Shown: piece after piece, positions 1 to 13,400 of the stretch
Position numbering within the stretch: position 1 is the stretch's first letter
Layout: the number at the start of each line of letters is the position of its first letter
Origin: Corydoras sp. C115
Lineage: Eukaryota; Chordata; Actinopteri; Siluriformes; Callichthyidae
Length of the DNA stretch: 64,000 bases
NCBI GenBank assembly: GCA_019802505.1
Contig: JAFMOC010000031.1
Span: forward strand, 4,427,501-4,491,500
Direction of reading: 5' to 3'
The notes under the pieces: generated by a model
The model's database searches: none
Told to the model about the DNA's origin: nothing
Seen by the model: only the letters and a program-made list of their open reading frames with translations
Translations under genes and position numbers: made by a program

Positions 1-1751
1 TCAGGTAGGTCTTAAATCCAGACCTGCACAGTAAGGACTCACAGGGGGTAAAGAACACAGAACTGACTATCTAGACACAAAACCTGATAAATTCAGCAGT
101 GCACTGGGACTTAATCACCTAGCCAAGCAAGCAGTATGAGGACTATAGATTACAATAGAACTATAGGATTACAGATTTAATATTATAGGTTTGACACGTC
201 TGATGACTTTGTGCCACTGCCAAACCCAACCCAAAGTTGAGGATGGGGACAGTATCACCCACAAGGATAACATTAAATTTATCCATGCTCATTAAGTCTT
301 GGCGACTTACTGCACACTCTTCCCTTATGGGGTGGCAGCCATGGTTGAATGCCTTGAGCATATTGAAGAGCCAGTGCCCTGCATCGGTCCACTGTGGTTA
401 AAACAGGGGCCGTCTGTTATGGCATGCTGTGTGGTGCAGCTGGAAGAATTGCAAACCTGCTGCCATGCCTGTGGGTAATGACCCATCAGCAAGCACTTAA
501 TGACGTCAACTTAAAAACGCTCGGCTGCATCAATGATTGACATTAGGTGGGTCAGCACTGGTGCCAGGTCCATTGCCGTGGTTACAGCAGCAACCACTGC
601 GGATAATGGTGCTATATGACAGAATGTTTATTACAAATACATTAGCTGCAACTCTGTGCTTTCGCTATTCGGGTATTTAGTCTGAGAAAATCTCTATAAA
701 TGAAGAAAACAGATAACTAAAGCCACGGAGAAACAATGACAAGCTTGACCATATGGTGCCTGTAATGTTTTTCTCTCTGCCACCTTTCTTTCAAACCCGC
801 TGATAAACTCACATCATCCAGTATCTGAAGTGTAGAGCTCTAAGAAAGAAAGCGACCGCTGAGCACACTTTATTCAGATCCCAGACCGAGATCAACAACC
901 AAATCTATTTAAAGTTTCTTCAAGAGAGTGAGGGCAGAATGTTTGAGGGATGGGAAAGTTTAACAGAGGTTGAAGTGAAGACAAAAAGACAGAAAGACTA
1001 AGGTAAAAGTCTTCCAGGATAAGGCATGACACTAATGCTAGATTTACTTCTGCTTGCATCAGAGAATATCTTATTCAATATGTACACCCCCCGTTCAGTC
1101 CTGGATGCACTTATCCTTCTGTGAGTAGGAGCATGTTAGTTTAAGGATTGTGTATGTGTGTAATTTTTGCTACGTGTGTGCGTGTGTGGGGGTGTGTATT
1201 TTGGCAGACAGATCAAATAGAGATTTTTGGGGAGAGAGACATGAAAGGGAAACGGCTGTGAGTGTGTTTGATGTGCAGGGAGAGCAGTCTGCTGAACGGC
1301 TGCCAGCTCTCTATCAACAGCGCAACACATTGCCAATCGTCTGGGAGGAGGCCTGGAAGGAGCGCACTGTTGTGTGCTAATGTGTCTGCTTGTGTGTGAC
1401 CTGATTAACAGGAGAACTCCGAAAGGGCCAGCACAATCGGTCTATCTGTCTCTGCGGGATCGGCTTCGCTCTGTCTCAGAGTGTGTATGAGCATGTGAAT
1501 AAACTGTGCATTTGCATGGCTTTTCTTCTGGGATGGTATTAATTTATTTTGTATGGTCAAGAAGATAAGAGCAAAAGATGAGGAGGAGAAGAGCATCAGC
1601 ACTGAGAGATCAAGTGCAACTCTATGTTTTTGACCAAGAACAGAGAGATCTGTACATCAGGTTCAACAAGTTGGCAGGAGACTCTGATGCTGATCGCCTC
1701 ACCATCATAACATGGATAATCTTCAGCATGGAATTCTCTATTTTCTCTACT

Positions 1752-1902
1752 TATGAAATAGATGGACTTTGTTGTTTTAAATCACAAAAGTTTTTGTTTG
1801 TCCCCTGTTGGTTCTCTGTTTGTCAGGATCATCATGAAACAGGTTGGGTGGTGTATTGTTTATTGTCAGTTCTGCAGCGACACTCATGCAGGGAGGGGTT
1901 TT
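1752..1902 (-). mobile_element. Family A fragment, reverse orientation
   Basis: Read on the minus strand it contains gcagaactgacaataaacaa, cctgtttcatgatgatcctg and acagagaaccaacagggg. These match the right-hand half of the copy at 2544. Confidence 0.65.
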
Positions 1903-2543
1903 AATAAATACATTTGACTAAACATATTTAATACAGCAAGGAAATATGGGAAAAATATCCAAATTCATTGTTGTAATAAAAAAGAAAATTGAATAAACAT
2001 GTTTGAGGATAGGTGGAATCTGTTTTAATTAAAGGCTGCCATTTGAAAGGGGGCTGACATTTTCATTTGTTATATTTCTGTAACCACTGACTCCACCATC
2101 TGGTGCAGAGGATACATGTTCTACTGAAGGCTGAATCACACTTCACCATCAGGTTTTAGTCGGCAAAAGTTAAGTAAACACTCCCATTTATTGCTGACTG
2201 TAAAGAATGATGGTCAAGAGCTAATGGTCTGTAACTGTTATTCATGGTTAGGACTCAACCCCTTAGTTACAGTAAAGGATAATGGTGCTTAGTATACAGT
2301 GACATAGGAGAGTTGTGTGCTGTGAGCTTTGCTGCAGGACTAAGTCCTAATGGCACGATCAGTTTAATGAGCAAATGAAAAACAATGAGTTGAAAAGAGT
2401 TTATGTCTTGCAACAATTAAACTCTATCTAATGCTTATTTAAATTAATCAGCAACACTGGATATACAGCATAGAGTAATACATTATGGAAACATAGGCAA
2501 GTTGAAGATACAGATGCACTATATTTTATAATATCTATTAAAT

Positions 2544-3046
2544 ACAGTATAAAGCTAAAGTTTGTACACACTTTCTATTTGCTCCACTTATTGTCCATGT
2601 TTTCAGTTTCTCTAATTGTAAAGATGGACTTTGTAATTCCACAATTACAGACTGTAGTCCATCTGTTTGTGGACTACAGTCTGTACATACTGTATACATC
2701 ACCTTTACTCTGTTCTCTAATGGTCTGGATATCAACAGTACCACCACGGAACAGGTAATATTCGGTTGGTGCATTATTCCTATCCCAGCAGTGTCATTGA
2801 GGTGTTTAAATGGAGCACCGCTGCACTAAAACCCCCTTATCGCATCAGTTTCCCTGCAGAACTGACAATAAACAATCCACCACCCAAATACCTGTTCTGT
2901 GATGGTCCTGATCAATAGAGAACAGAGAACCAACAGGGGTCTAACAAAATAAAAAACAGATGTACTACAAAGTCTATCTATATGGAAGAGAAAAGGGACA
3001 TTGGAGCAAGAACACGGTGTGCTTAAACTTTTGACCAGTACTATAT
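2544..3046 (+). mobile_element. Family A non-autonomous DNA element, near complete
   Basis: It runs from a left end with agtttgtacacactttctat to a right end acttttgaccagtactatat, which is inverted relative to left ends such as ccagtcaaaagtttggacac at 35398. The centre has ttggttggtgcattattcct and gtgtcattgaggtgtttaaa. The left half has ctctgttctctaatggt and the right half gatcaatagagaacagag, so the two halves are also partly inverted. No transposase is present. Confidence 0.75.
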
Positions 3047-4059
3047 GTAAGTGCTATAGATTTAAGTGAATGACGCTGAACTATCCCTTTCTGTTCTAAT
3101 GTTAGTTTGCCTAAGAGGTGCTAATACAGAGCATGTGGGAGATGCAATAGCCCAGAATCAGACTCCAGAGGACCTGATCCCTCAAGCGCTTGTTGTTACA
3201 CTGCTGATATCAGCTCCACTGGGTCTGAGCTCTGTGATTTGGCCTGTAGTTGGTAGACAATAGACCAGAGCTGAGTGTTTGAGAAGTGTGTTTCTCAGCT
3301 TTCAGGCAAGAAGGGGATCTATGGACTAAGTGAGGGTATTAATATGGTCTCCGCATGCACAGTCTCAGCGCCGATGCTTCCTCTGCCTCGATGTCAATCT
3401 GCTGCTTTGTGTGTTTCCGTGCTTATAATATGATTTAGCAGAGTGACAGCAATAACACGTGCGAATGTCAGTATTGTTGGAAAAGAGATAGAATGAGGGT
3501 GGGTGGTGGGCTTTGGATGGTATCCTCAGGGAAATGAATCTCTCAGATCTCGCGGACATGGGCGGGTGGCTCACGGAGACTCATACAGACGGGGATCATT
3601 AACCCTCAATCTCTTTACCCCATTATTACACATTAACCAAAGCTTTTCTGATTTCTCTCTCTCGTTTACACAGGGACATACACACATACACACACACTGA
3701 CAACACCATATCCAGTCCTATCAGTCATAATTGGAGCAAAACATAACAATGAATAGAAGCAGGGGCAGCACAGTGACCAATTAACAAATCTTATGAACCA
3801 ACACACTTCAGCTCCACAGCGCATATTAATATAATCTGAAAAGATTTTCAAAATTGCTAAATATTCTTTATGGGAAAAATGGAATACCTACACAATTCAG
3901 CAGGAGAAGATCTTATGACATCACATTATAAATTGGTCACATACTGATGTTGGACAAAAGGCTTGCCTCACAATCACAATTGTAGCTAACCGCATAGGTT
4001 TGAGAATGGAATTTCGCCAAACTGTCCCCACATAGTTGGAAGTATCCAAATTAATGCAG

Positions 4060-4235
4060 TTCACAGTTCTCCCACAAACATGAATTCAAGGTTAATTGAC
4101 TGCTCTAAATTGGCCTTCGATTGTCTCTACATAGTGTTTGTCTGTGAGAGTAAATGCCCAGTGATGGATTGGCGCCCTGTGCTGATTGTATCTGCCCTGC
4201 ACCCAAAATGAACTGCTCTGTATGGGGAACCCACC
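4060..4235 (+). mobile_element. SINE body fragment
   Basis: The stretch contains gctctaaattggcc, the body sequence cccagtgatggattggcgcc and tctgccctgcaccc, matching the 3' half of the SINE family described at 55769. The head and tail are lost. Confidence 0.65.
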
Positions 4236-5344
4236 ATTATATATAGATAATATAAAAATATTTATTCTATTTCTATGGGTGAGCTTGATTCCTAACCAGG
4301 ACAGAATATATCATTCTCTATGTCCTGCCTAATTGGAGGTCTTCCAATGGTTTAAAAGCTGTGGTTCCAGCCTGGAGAAGCAGAAGTTTATACGACTGTT
4401 TAATTTTGAAACTACTCATTTTAATTAGAATTGTGAGGTTGTAATCCTTTCCTTACACTTCCCCGGAACTCCCATATCTTCTGTAGAGTATTGCAAATAC
4501 TATACCCACGAGTATGGGTGTGTATTTCGGATCAGGCAAAGGTGTAATGTTTCGCTTCCTCTCAGCACGTTTGCACTGTGCTGTAACCTGAGCCCAAAAC
4601 ACCATAAAGCCGTCTACGAAATGCTTAACACAGAGTCGAGCACACTTATTAGCAATTACCTCCCCCCCCCCCCTTTTTTTATCCCAGGTTTCACGATTTT
4701 CATTCCACCTGATTTCATACAACATAGCATCTGCACAAACAAACGGTACTAATTAAAGGTCTAAGTCATGCATTAATGAAAAAGGTAAACAGCTATGTAT
4801 GGAGCAGGTTAATAACTTGTAGTACAGTTTTCAACAGGAGCATGATTTATTTTTTCAAACTGGCCTTTTAATTACAAACATCTTGTGTGTCTCACTTTTT
4901 TTCTCTTCTTGTGTATGATTTTTTTTTTGCTGTGTGAGTTTGTGTGTGTGTGTGTGAACCTGATAAACCATCCATTTTTGCTTTTTACCCTCTCCACAGA
5001 CCAGAGCACAAAAATGAAAAATAAAAATAAAGCAGAAGGTCTAATTCGTTTTCATAAGAGTTACTGTTACGTGACCTTCGGTTTATTTTCATCATGTCAC
5101 TTTTTAACCATATAAATGGTGAGGAAAAAAAATAAAATAAATAAATAAGCATAAAAAAATATCTTTAATAGGAGAAACAGAATCAGTTGTCTACGTTTCA
5201 CTGATCACTGGATATTATATTAATACAGGAGCCAGAACTACCATATACAGATGATATGTGGCCACAAGCACTTACTACTGTCATAATAAAAACTAATTAT
5301 ATGCATTGGTTGGCTAAAAAAAGGGCACACACTAATATTTCGTT

Positions 5345-5512
5345 AAACACACACATACGCTATATGAGGAAATTAAGTTAGGGCAATTTACAGCAGCTAA
5401 TATACCTTGATCTTTTTTGGACCATGGAAGGAAACCGGAGAACCTGAACAAAACCCACACTAACACAGGGAGAGCATGGGAACTTCACCCAGATTCCTGA
5501 TCTGGGTAAAAA
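5345..5512 (-). mobile_element. SINE fragment, reverse orientation
   Basis: On the minus strand it reads through the block near the head, with a phrase close to ttctccggtttcc, into a taaattgccctaa body. Both ends are eroded. Confidence 0.6.
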
Positions 5513-5559
5513 TTCCATGTTTCTATGTTCTATCTTTCCTGAAAGAAGGAATTACATCA

Positions 5560-5616
5560 CATGGGAACCCCCATGACCATAGAAGAGGATTAAGCAAAAG
5601 CTAATGAGATGAGATG
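5560..5616 (+). mobile_element. SINE 3' tail fragment
   Basis: The phrase atgggaacccccatgacc, followed by aggattaagcaaaagctaat and gagatgagatg, matches the tail of the SINE subfamily also seen at 10411 and 20875. Confidence 0.55.
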
Positions 5617-6388
5617 TACACTAACCCTGGACACAAGCAACAAGATCCATATTTAGAAAGATGCATGTGGACCTGCATGTGGTGAGAGAAGCGTAGACAG
5701 AAGTCTGTGTTAACGGGACAAACAACTGAAATGCTGGCTTCAGAGACTGCTTCAAAATATCCAAATGAAATGTCATGTCCTGTCTGAGATTCTTCATCTG
5801 CCAGCCCAGGTGGAGAGCTTTTTGAACAGATAATCAGCATGCTCCCTTCACATTCTGAACATCTAACAGCTTGCAAATAGGTTTAAAACATCCTATCCTA
5901 AATGAATACAGTGACAGAAAATGTTTTATTTCCAGAAGCAAACTGTGTATAGAATTATTATCCCATTGTGTGTTAATACTAGGGATGGATAACATGTATT
6001 TAAATACAGGGTTAAACGTATAGTGAATGTTAATAGCAGGACCATGTTGTACAGTGTAGGTTGGGATCAGGGTCAGATTCAACCGCTTATGTAAATACCA
6101 CGATATTAAGGTTATATTATTTTGCTGAATGAAAGAAGAAAACAAACTGTGAAAGGTTAAATATTGACTGAGAAATTAATTTATGGGCTGCTTAAAGTTC
6201 AAAATAGGAAAACAAAAATGTCATGTCCTGTCTGATGGCTCAGGTGGAGAGTTTTTTGAACAGTTAATCAGCATGCCGTTCTCCTCATCCTGCAAATTTA
6301 ATGGACTATGGACATATTTGCTGTCTTACATTAATAAGTGACAGCTAATGGGCTGCCCTCCAGAACCAGGGTCAGATCGTATTAAGTA

Positions 6389-6600
6389 CACTATATAATC
6401 ACTATTTATCACAGAATTCAGATGCTTCATTCAGCCCCTTTTCCACAGCTGAATCAATTCATCACTTTGCCATGGATTTTGGACAACTGAATGCTTTTAA
6501 TTTTTTAGAAACAGTATAGAGGAGGTTATTTTGATTATGCCCCAGTGCACAAAGCTAGGTCTAAAATAACATGGTTCAATGAGTTGTACAATGACTGATC
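6389..6600 (+). mobile_element. Tc1-type internal-deletion element remnant
   Basis: It begins with cactatata and gcttcattcagccccttttc, then has gacaactgaatgctttta and ccccagtgcacaaagctagg with aaaataacatggttcaatga. These phrases follow a common fish Tc1-derived repeat in which a transposase segment (gcacaaagc...acatggttt) is preserved between deleted parts. Confidence 0.6.
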
Positions 6601-9095
6601 CACAAGCATCCCCACCATAAATTTTAGCACGGATTAAAATAGAGACAGTCAGCTCATTGAACATCAGTGTCTGTTTAAAAGAATATACTGTATGTTAACG
6701 CGACATTGGGATTACATCTCTATACTAGCCTCACATGAAATACTTTTAGAAAGACTTACATGACTCACAATTAAGAGGCCAGGTGAGAGGAGGAAAACAA
6801 GCTAAATAAAGGCAGAACTGTCACATTTTTAAAATACACGGCAGATGGCAGAGAATGTGCAGAACTTCAGCCCTCGAAGCTTTGACTCATGCAGTACTGG
6901 TAAGTATGAATACTGAATAACTTTCATCATGAAACCCCTTCTAAGAGATTAAAAGAGAGGTGCAGGTGGATAGGCAGCTCAGCAGACATAGGACTTTATT
7001 GCACTGCAACTGGAGGCAAGCACGAATAAAAAAGCAAAAGGTTTGCTGGTTGTTATTGCTCATGTATGACACATTTTGCTTGTTCTCCTGCCCCGCTGGC
7101 AAAGGTCATTCCATTTTGGAACACAGAGAGAATCGGCGGGTACAGAGTGAGCATGTTGCTTTTTTAGATTTAGCTTTTTGAAAGCACCCCATTCAATTAA
7201 GCCACGGTACAGAAAGTTAAATCCACAAAGTTCAAAACATCAGCTCTGCCTTTGGCAAGCCCAGTCAGTCCAGGTTGAACAGATGGAGAGAATATCACAA
7301 GATGCATTTATCAAAGATTCTGCCTTTTTTAATGAGCAGCCAAAGATTTAGATGAGGCCAGAGATGTAGGGCACCTATAGGGTGTATGAAGGCTGAAATG
7401 GGGCAAGCTTGAAAATCAAAACTGTGTAATGTCTGAAGTAAGTATACACAGATGCTGTTGACGCTGTTGCACACACACAAGTTTCATGAAAGTGCACTGT
7501 GGGACAACAGTGGGTTGTAAATTGCAAGAAAAACTTTAACTGACGGATGTAGAAATGTTTTTTTGGCCACTATACTAGTATTTCAAGTGAATTTCTTGGC
7601 TTTATACAAGACTTCAGCTGCTCAACCGTCTGTATTCACTGCTGCCTGATTTTTCTCTTTGTGATGTGCCATACATTTTTAAAAAGAGACAGATATAGAC
7701 TCCAGACAGGCCAGTCCAGTACATGTACTGTGTCTACAAAGCCACACTTGTACCATGTGCTGAATAAGGCATGATCCTGTTCATCTGCAATTTGCTTTTC
7801 ATAAAAAAGCTGTCACCTTAAAATCATATGTCTTTATAAAATTCCAATATCTAAAATCCCAATGTACAATATTATTCTTGTACTTTATAGAGTGCAATGG
7901 ACACTGATGCACCTTTTACTATGACAGATGCTGGCTTTTGCTCTTATCTCGAACACAATTTTTTTATATTGAGTGTTTTTAAAGTTTTTAGCCAACAATA
8001 AGACGTTCATCTGTCAAACCTGGTTCTCAAAGTGAATGGCAAGTGACATACGCCAATTTGGTTTATTGCACGTAATGTCCATAAATCATTCATTAAATTA
8101 GTACATGCCTTTTTTGGACTTCGCAAAGCAATCTTTTCCTGTCGTTTCCTGAAAACACGCTTGCTAAATTAAGATACGGGGTTGAAGGCTTGCTAAAGTT
8201 TGCAAAAAAAGGGCACTCATTTTAAAAAAATGATTTGATAATTCTGTATTTAAGTTTAGAAAAATGGTGAGTGAAAACATATACTACGCTAAGTCATTGC
8301 TGGTCTTAGTTTATGCCAATCATGATGCCCTCACCTGCTAACAGGAATGAGGAATTTTTCCACATGGTTCAACTTTTGCTTTTAGCAAAACGTCCAAAAA
8401 AAATGTTTTGAAAATGAGCTCGTATTTGCAATTCGACTACTTTCTAAAATATGAATCCCACATGGCATTATAGTCTCATACTTTCTAAAACAGAAAGTTT
8501 AGCGCACTCCTACATTATTCACACTGGCTGCAGAGCCATTTGCACTGTAAGCTTCATTGTGTCACCGAGAAGACCTGCCATGTGCAATACGGTACAAAGC
8601 GCACTCTAAACGCCCTGCCATTAGCAAGACAACCTGTTTACACTCATGCTGAACACTGGTTGACTGAACTAACCCTACAAATGACTTAGCATCCCTCTCT
8701 TCTACATTCTTTCTCATTTTCTCATCAATCTGTCACTCAGCTTGCCATGTCTCTTCCACCCCATTTCAGTCCTCTCCAGATGACTCTCTCTGCCTTTCTC
8801 ATTTTCTCTCTCAAGCTGTTGAGTGATTCAGCTCAAACAGAGCAATCACCTCACAGAAAAGCATATTTCCACTACATGAAACATTTTCTGAACCCCTGGG
8901 ACTTTTGCATGAACGCATATAGCAATCGTGCAACGAGAAGCAGTTCTTGGGATGGAACTCCACAGATGGGAGTGTCACATGATGCACTCTGTGTGGATAG
9001 GTGCTAATGAAATATGAAACTTGAATGACTCGTGACTTGAACTTGAATTTATAAACATTTAACACATTCGCAAGTTATATTCTGAAAATACATAC

Positions 9096-9305
9096 TGGGT
9101 GAGCTGTGTAGGAGCTCAGTGCTTAGGGTGTTGGACTATCAATTTGAAGGTCGTAGGTTCAAATTCCAAGTCTTCTAAAGTTACCAAAATGAGTTCTTCA
9201 GCAAGGCCTTTAACCCTTTTTGCTCCAGGGGTGCTATATGTGTTCTGTCCCCAACCAAATTGGGATATTTCTAAGTTGCTTTGAATAAAAGTGTCTGCAC
9301 AATGA
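9096..9305 (+). mobile_element. Second tRNA-derived SINE family, copy 1
   Basis: A tRNA-like head (ggagctcagtgcttagggtg, ttggactatcaatttgaagg, then gtaggttcaaattcc) is followed by cttcagcaaggcctttaacc and a tail gctttgaataaaagtgtctg. This layout is the widespread ostariophysan SINE ending in a phrase like gataaaagcgtctgcc. The head is too diverged to be a working tRNA. Confidence 0.8.
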
Positions 9306-10410
9306 CCAAATTTAAACGTATGAACTACTTTGTGCTGTTTAGACAAATGTCACAGTGTTCTGCAATCAAGCACAGATGTGTAAATAAGAGGAAGAGCCTG
9401 AAATAAGGTAGGATGATGGCTGGGATGTGTTTGCGATAAGAAGTGAGTTTACAGTGGCCACAGAAAGATCAACAATTTGTATTTACATGTTAATAAAGAC
9501 TGTTTCCGTACTCAAATAATCCTGTCTTTGGTCCTCATTGAGTCCCAGCATGTGACAGTCACATTACCACTTATTAATAAGCATGTATGATTTCAGTCCA
9601 GCACTTAAAAGGGTTTAGACTGGACACACATCTACAGAACCTATGACTTGCAAAAATGGATTTGTGCCACTTTCACTTGTAGGGTTAATGTAGTTCTTAT
9701 TACATATTAAATTAACCTAACTGGCCAAACCCACAACGCACTTGGGCTAAAATAACTGAAAATAGGTTCAGAGCAACGTGATGTATAGATATAATCTACA
9801 GTGCAGCAACACAAGGCTATTGGCATTCTAGTCACTTGTGGATGATTTAAATTTTCCTCCTAGTTCTTTGGGTTCACAGTGGGTTCAACTATTATTTTGT
9901 TATTCCTCTGAAGCAGCAGACGGTGGTTTTGCTTTGATTACAATGTTACAATCAGATATATGTTCTATATTTGCAGTGTGATAAAGATGAGTAATATTCA
10001 TCCTGTGTACAGTTTATTCTTTGCAGCTGGAGTTAAAATAAAGAATATACCAACCTAAGAATGTCAAATGTAAACTGTACTTGCATAGTCACAGTCATTA
10101 GACAAAATGTCCATCACTATTCTGCATCTTCAGGCTCTGTGGGTGTGTAATTAGGTGCACAGTTTGAAAATGGATATGGTGGATTTAAATTGAAGCAAAA
10201 TGTTTGTGTTCAACCTAATCTTTTCATTTTAAGCTTTATCTTTTTTTTTAAAAAACACCTACTTAAAGACACATTGTAAAAACAAATATATTAATGATAT
10301 TAGATAGTGTGTTAATCATTGTAAAACAATGTATCCTGTAAAATAAAAACATATTGCTACATTAAGTCCCATCTCATCTCTACTAGGGCTGGGTGGTGGA
10401 TTTTATACAC

Positions 10411-10491
10411 CCATGTTCTCCACTGGATGGGCATGGGAAACCCTAGGAGACTGTAGTATAGGATTTAGCTGAAGCTAATGAGATGAGATCT
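10411..10491 (+). mobile_element. SINE 3' end fragment
   Basis: It contains gttctccactggatgggcat and a tail with gctgaagctaatgagatgag. The block is flanked by an inverted pair, atctcatct (10371) and agatgagat (10481), which gives a short stem. Confidence 0.6.
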
Positions 10492-13400
10492 TTCTAAATC
10501 CGTAAATGTTTGTAAACTGTCAGGTATCGTTCAGATTGGACAGATACTTTGAAGTTTAAATCAAGTATTCAAATGTCTTTAGAACACGTCGTCTAGACTG
10601 CAAAAGTGATGGCAGATGGTAGATCTTTTTTGCTTGGTGAGAGTGTAATATGTCTATGAGTGAGTGCATTAAGTGAGACAACTCGAACAGCTGGATCTAA
10701 AAACAGCCTTATGCCAAAAGATATGCCTGCTCCTGATGAAGCCCAATCAACAAAACAGCAGGAGGGAACAATGTGTGATGTATCCTTATGAGGTAGTGTC
10801 TTTTCCTCTCAACGTTCATCCTCTGAACATTCAACACAGTGAACTGGCATTTCACCAGCCAGTGTGCCAAAGAAGGAGTGCCTGGACTGCCCGTTCATTT
10901 TTAACAGTGATGTAAAGGACTTATTGATTGCTGGAAAAGTAGAAAAGGCTAATCCATTGATTAGGTATAGGGAGTGTGAGGTCAACCATTGACTGGGAGA
11001 CTAACCCATTAATTTGAGGCAGGGGTCAGTGGAGCAGCCTATTGATTCACTGTACTATATAGAATGATTAAGTGAAAAGGGCGACTGGTCTACTTTATCA
11101 TTTAGTATCAAATTTCAATACACAAAATGGTCTGGATTCAGTTCATAGGCTATCAGTAAGTAAAGTTACAAGAAAAATGTTGTGATCTTTAGCAGAATTA
11201 CTCACATGGTTGAATTTACAAGTTGAAAAACACACACTGTATTATTTGGGTGGAACAAAGAACAGTCGTTTCATCCAAAGAACTTACAGCCTGAAAACGA
11301 TGAATTAATTATTGTATGATGCTCATAGACCACATTAATACAAAAATCTATATCCTTTTATAATTCTGGTTGTGTTCATCCCTGCTTGATAGAAACAAAG
11401 GTTGCCATGACTACTAATTTCACGCATAAACATTAGTTGCCACAACTACTGTTTACCTCAATAACAATAGTGTGGAATCTGCTCCTTCCAGAGCTTTGGT
11501 CTTAAGGTTTCTTCAAAAACAAAACAATAACTCCACGTAGCCCTACCCTTCCTTAGGTCAACTCGTACAAAAACATGTGATGAGTACAAACTCGGGTAAA
11601 AGCCTGCTATGATTTGACCTGAGACACTTCAGTTTTTCTGATTAGAATAAAAATGTTTTGACAAAAGTGGAAAAAAAAGTACCATGAATAACATAAAAAA
11701 TATATATATTGCACACATCACTATGATTTCAGTTTAGTTTAGTTCATTCTTGGTTGAGAACTCATACTGATGATGAGAGTTGAAACACTTTGTTAAATCT
11801 TCTTTGGCATTTCTTAAAAACTTTTAAAAATTAATTTGTGCAAATGATCCTTCATGCCCCCGTCACCCCTATTTTACAATTCCAGCCTAATTAATCTCAC
11901 AACTGTCACCCTAAAATATCCCAGCACCATCAGGGGAGAAAAAAAATCCATTGATGTAAAAACCTGGTAAAGACTTCCAGGTGTTCAACTAACAGTATTT
12001 TATAAATGTCATTGAGCTTTAAATCTTACCCTTATAATTCTGAATGGTGGCTTTATTATCTCCTTTATCCAAGCAGTGTATAGAAATACCTGTGCATTTT
12101 TATGAAAGGTTTTATGATTGAGACAATTAAAAATAAATTTATTAAAAACAAGATCAACAGAGGATAATTTTTATTTTGGGGAGAATGGTGGGGGATGCAG
12201 CAAACATCATTTATCGCCTCACAAAAAATTACTGCAAGTCCTGCCGCCCAGTGAGCTCTGCAGAGTCAGCATTCCGTTGGCTCATTGCATAGGTGGGTTG
12301 CCAATTCCATTTGTTTATGATGGGGTTGAATTTAGTGACCCATCGATTCCTAACAGAAAGACAGGACGGAGCCCAAAGCAAAAAAGGTGCTTCCTGGATC
12401 TCAGGGTGAAATGGGCAGTCGTTCAGGGATTGGAATTGATTGTGGTTGCTTTAATGGAGACTGAGGCATCTATCAGTGACAGGAAGAAAGTCCCTGGTCT
12501 GCAATACAGCTGTGACAGTAATGCAAAATGAGCGCACTGGGAGCCGGGATGCAAGGGCTTTCCTCTCAGGCAACATAACTAAGAAACCCTCAACACAGAG
12601 CTGCTGCAGGCTATGGTTCATTTTGCTAAAGGTACGATGTGGAAGTCTGTGGAGAGCAAAGCTCTTAGGACTAGAACCATGCTGCATTAACTAGACTGTG
12701 TGAGATTTCTAATGTCATTTCAAACACCTAACACAACAAGACCATTTATTCACATCTCAATATACTTTCTAACTTATCACTTCTGGTACTATTTATTACA
12801 TTGGCTTAATAAAGCTTTTCACAGAAAGTTAAAGTGAAACCCACAGAGGCAATTGTTCCAACATATTATGTAAAGATTAGACCGTCTATTGATTAAGACA
12901 ATTTGTATCGCAATGAGGATATTGGCAAGTAAGTGGCTATTCTGCTGAAATGTGTCTTCATTGTCAATTTGGTGCTCCATTTGTTATCCATACATTGATA
13001 GCGGTTTGTCCGCCAAGTTTGAATGTGCAAATGAATGTGAATTGGATTGTGGTCTCTCTTCACTTCCAAATCCCTCTAGCATGAGAGTAATGCATTAAGT
13101 CTAGTTCTAGGTGAGAATTAAAATGGATTTATGTATTAGAAGTACATTCACACTTTAGTTGTGTAAAGAAGCGAGATAATATCAGTTACACAAAATAACA
13201 AAAGTTGTATTGATGAGAAAAATGACCCAACAGACCTGTAATCTGTTATGAGTGACCCTGGTCATCCTAGATTCATTTAAATTTCCTTAAATTTCTAATG
13301 GGGGAAAAAAAAATTCTTCAAACTTTCTACTTCACTGCTGTCTTTATCCAAATAACCTTGATGCAATTTGAAAAAAAAATGGTCACACTATCCACTCAAC

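Noticed and set aside
4453..4725. 90-codon minus-strand frame with a hydrophobic segment (ILVGIVFAILY)
   Set aside because: No domain, no splice or start context and no second copy; the apparent membrane segment is short and the frame runs through a C-rich homopolymer.
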